Assembly (NCBI GenBank): GCA_016928195.1
Contig: JAFGLF010000022.1
Location: 31,001 to 95,000 of the forward strand
Source: Elusimicrobiota bacterium
Lineage (GTDB): Bacteria > Elusimicrobiota > UBA8919
DNA: 64,000 nucleotides
Direction of reading: 5' to 3'
Shown: piece by piece, positions 62,046 to 64,000 of the stretch
Layout: each line of letters starts with the position of its first letter
Position numbering within the stretch: the stretch's first letter is position 1
Position numbers and translations under genes: made by a program
Notes under the pieces: model-generated
The model's input: only the letters and a program-made list of their open reading frames with translations
Told to the model about the DNA's origin: nothing
Databases searched by the model: none

Positions 62046-62981
62046 ATGTTTACTGAAACAAAGAAGATCTTATCGGTTTCCTTTTCTCTTGTTCTCGTGC
62101 TCTCTTGCTCTCTTATTTCAAAGGGACTCGGAACCACAGGTTGCCAGTTCCTGAAAATCGGGATGGGTGCCAGGCCGCTTGCTATGGCTGGCGCTTTTAG
62201 TGCGGTTGCAGATGATGTCAATTCTATTTATTACAGTCCTGCGTCTTTGACTCGTACCGAAAAGACAGAAGTATCTGCTACATATTTAAAATACTTTGAA
62301 GATGTTAATGCGGGGTTTATAGGTTACACGGGTCGTGCTGCAGAAAAGCATTATTTGGGAATCGGGCTGACATATCTTAACATAACAAATATTCAAGGAT
62401 ATGATGTAAATGAAACCCCCCTTGGAGATTTTGGCGCACAGGATACGGCATTGTTTTTGAATTATGCGCGAAAAGATCTGGCAGAATCGGTTTTGGAAAA
62501 TCTTTCGATTGGCGGAGGATTAAAGATTATTAACCAAAAGATAGAAGCGGAAAAAGCGTTTACAGTAGCGGTAGATTTATCTGCTTATTATCCTGCGGAT
62601 GAAAAACTTTCGTTTGCATTTAATATCCAGAATATAAGCTATGGTGTAAAGTTTGTTGATGAAACAGACCCTCTTCCGTTGAATATAAAATTCGGTGCCG
62701 CATATGGAGCTATGGAAAATTTAACCATTGCCTGTGACTTAGATGAATATGTTGTTGATAATAAACTGTATGCATCTGTTGGGGCCGAATACTGGATAAA
62801 AGAAGTTTTGGCGCTTCGCAGTGGCTACAGGATAGGCTATGACACTGATTCGCTTGGCGGTATAGTTGGTTTAGGCGCCGGAGCAGGTTTCCGTGTCTGG
62901 GGTTTTACTCTTGACTATGCTTTTGTTCCGTTCGGTGATTTAGGCGATACTCATAGAGTTTCATTTGGCGCAAAGTTTTAA
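62046..62981 (+). CDS. PorV/PorQ-family outer-membrane protein, cassette 2
   Basis: 311 residues; GGAGG 7 bp before ATG. Signal peptide coded by 8-bp units (TCTTGTTC, TCGTGCTC, TCTTGCTC, TCTTATTT). Family start TTGCQFLKIGMGARPLAMAG, AFSAVADDVNSIYYSPASLT and end YAFVPFGDLGDTHRVSFGAKF. It pairs with giant protein 2 as its likely export shuttle. Unlike cassette 1 no four-helix gene intervenes and it has its own promoter. Confidence 0.85.
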   Translation: MFTETKKILSVSFSLVLVLSCSLISKGLGTTGCQFLKIGMGARPLAMAGAFSAVADDVNSIYYSPASLTRTEKTEVSATYLKYFEDVNAGFIGYTGRAAEKHYLGIGLTYLNITNIQGYDVNETPLGDFGAQDTALFLNYARKDLAESVLENLSIGGGLKIINQKIEAEKAFTVAVDLSAYYPADEKLSFAFNIQNISYGVKFVDETDPLPLNIKFGAAYGAMENLTIACDLDEYVVDNKLYASVGAEYWIKEVLALRSGYRIGYDTDSLGGIVGLGAGAGFRVWGFTLDYAFVPFGDLGDTHRVSFGAKF

Positions 62982-62988
62982 CGCGCGA

Positions 62989-63067
62989 AACCCGGAATTA
63001 CGTACCGGGTTAGCACGTTACACGTTACCCCGATGAATTGTTCCGATAAATCGGAATAATCGGGGTA
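62989..63067. repeat. Hairpins between cassette 2 and the rRNA operon
   Basis: AACCCGG (62989-62995) pairs with CCGGGTT (63005-63011). Then TACCCCGAT (63026-63034) with ATCGGGGTA (63059-63067) encloses TTCCGAT/ATCGGAA (63041-63056), a nested relative of the hairpin at 20455. From 63068 to 63186 I see only AT-rich sequence with a weak CCGT/ACGG stem and T tract; no gene. Confidence 0.75.
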
Positions 63068-63186
63068 AGTGTTATACTATATTTCCAATCATCCGTTTTT
63101 CCGACGGTAATTTTTTTTTGATTACCATTTTAATTTGCCCACCCCTTAACCTCAAAAATAAAAAATTTTAAAAATTAAAAAAGTAC

Positions 63187-63215
63187 TTGACAAGTTTTTG
63201 AATTTTTAGTATATT
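63187..63215 (+). promoter_or_regulatory. Ribosomal RNA promoter
   Basis: TTGACA (63187-63192), 17 bp, TATATT (63210-63215), about 250 bp before the 16S 5' end. An A/T-rich stretch directly upstream could serve as an UP element. Confidence 0.82.
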
Positions 63216-63222
63216 ATGAATG

Positions 63223-63388
63223 GACACGAAAAGTATCGTGTCTTGGTGCAAGCAGTTTACGTGCCTGCACAGAGTTGTTTCATAAAAAGCATTTATAAAT
63301 TAGTAAACCCTAACTCAAATAATCCGCTGATGGCGGGATAGAAAGTTGAGATAGGGTATTGCTACGTAAAAATTGTTCTTTGAAAACT
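63223..63388 (+). promoter_or_regulatory. rRNA leader with hairpins and boxA antiterminator
   Basis: GACACGA/TCGTGTC (63223-63242) forms a hairpin at the transcript start. ACCCTAACTCAA (63307-63318) pairs with TTGAGATAGGGT (63346-63357). TGTTCTTTGAAAACT (63374-63388) matches the boxA element used for antitermination by Nus factors. Confidence 0.75.
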
Positions 63389-63464
63389 GAATGGATGTGA
63401 CGAGGTTTTTAAGTCAATCAAAAATTTTAATTAGTTAATTCGAGCTTTTTCGAACAATCCAATT

Positions 63465-64000
<536 letters not shown>

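Noticed and set aside
63223..63388. tRNA gene in the rRNA leader
   Set aside because: Stems present do not form a cloverleaf; they match leader hairpins and boxA.

Overview
The window is a 64 kb piece of an AT-rich bacterial chromosome. The cell has two membranes: there are TolC-type outer-membrane factors, RND and MacB exporters, beta-barrels, PorV-like proteins and lipoproteins. The 16S rRNA begins at the right edge. The gene set (secreted FecR-domain proteins, giant surface proteins with a FlgD-like C-terminal domain, PorV/PorQ-family proteins) resembles poorly cultured bacterial phyla known mostly from metagenomes. I cannot assign a phylum from the sequence alone. Almost everything reads left to right; only the transporter/phosphatase block at 1.9-4.2 kb is on the minus strand.

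Layout: (1) 0-4.8 kb, mixed genes: a zincin fragment, a permease, a zinc-ribbon protein, an NSS sodium symporter with a tiny MetS-like subunit that is easily missed, a class B-type phosphatase, and a PilZ protein. (2) 4.8-8.8 kb, housekeeping: cinA, thpR, a polysaccharide deacetylase-like protein, ruvX, mltG. (3) 8.8-11.7 kb, envelope regulation: ECF sigma, zinc anti-sigma, a Spy-like protein, a TPR protein and a CsgG-like lipoprotein. (4) 11.7-20.4 kb, an efflux block: TolC, adaptor, MacB, RND pump, second TolC. (5) 20.5-25.2 kb, a solitary FecR protein, a DUF502 protein, a GAF-PAS histidine kinase and TldD. (6) 25.2-31 kb, an MBOAT/SGNH O-acylation pair, a frameshifted lipoprotein, a membrane spermidine-synthase-like protein and a DUF3786 protein. 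(7) 31.3-42.5 kb, core genes aspS, phoH, 7TM-HD, ybeY, CBS protein, mgtE, recO, glyQ and glyS. (8) 42.7-63 kb, two tandem paralogous surface cassettes, each FecR protein, beta-barrel, giant protein, PorV-like protein. (9) an rRNA promoter, leader and the first ~536 nt of 16S rRNA.

Three things stand out. First, the two surface cassettes look like one duplicated export or surface-assembly module. Four of their promoters carry a CRP/FNR-type dyad (TGTGW-N6-TCACA) directly against the -35 box. Second, the DNA is full of short repeats built from degenerate 7- or 8-bp tandem units, often arranged as imperfect palindromes between genes. The same units encode the hydrophobic cores of signal peptides in about nine secreted proteins. 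Two arrays are perfect (5 x 8 bp and 4 x 7 bp) and could support slipped-strand phase variation. Third, repeats have also entered housekeeping genes in frame (aspS, glyS twice) and appear to form the ends of others (recO, a histidine kinase, a LysM protein).

All domain calls come from reading motifs; no database search was run.
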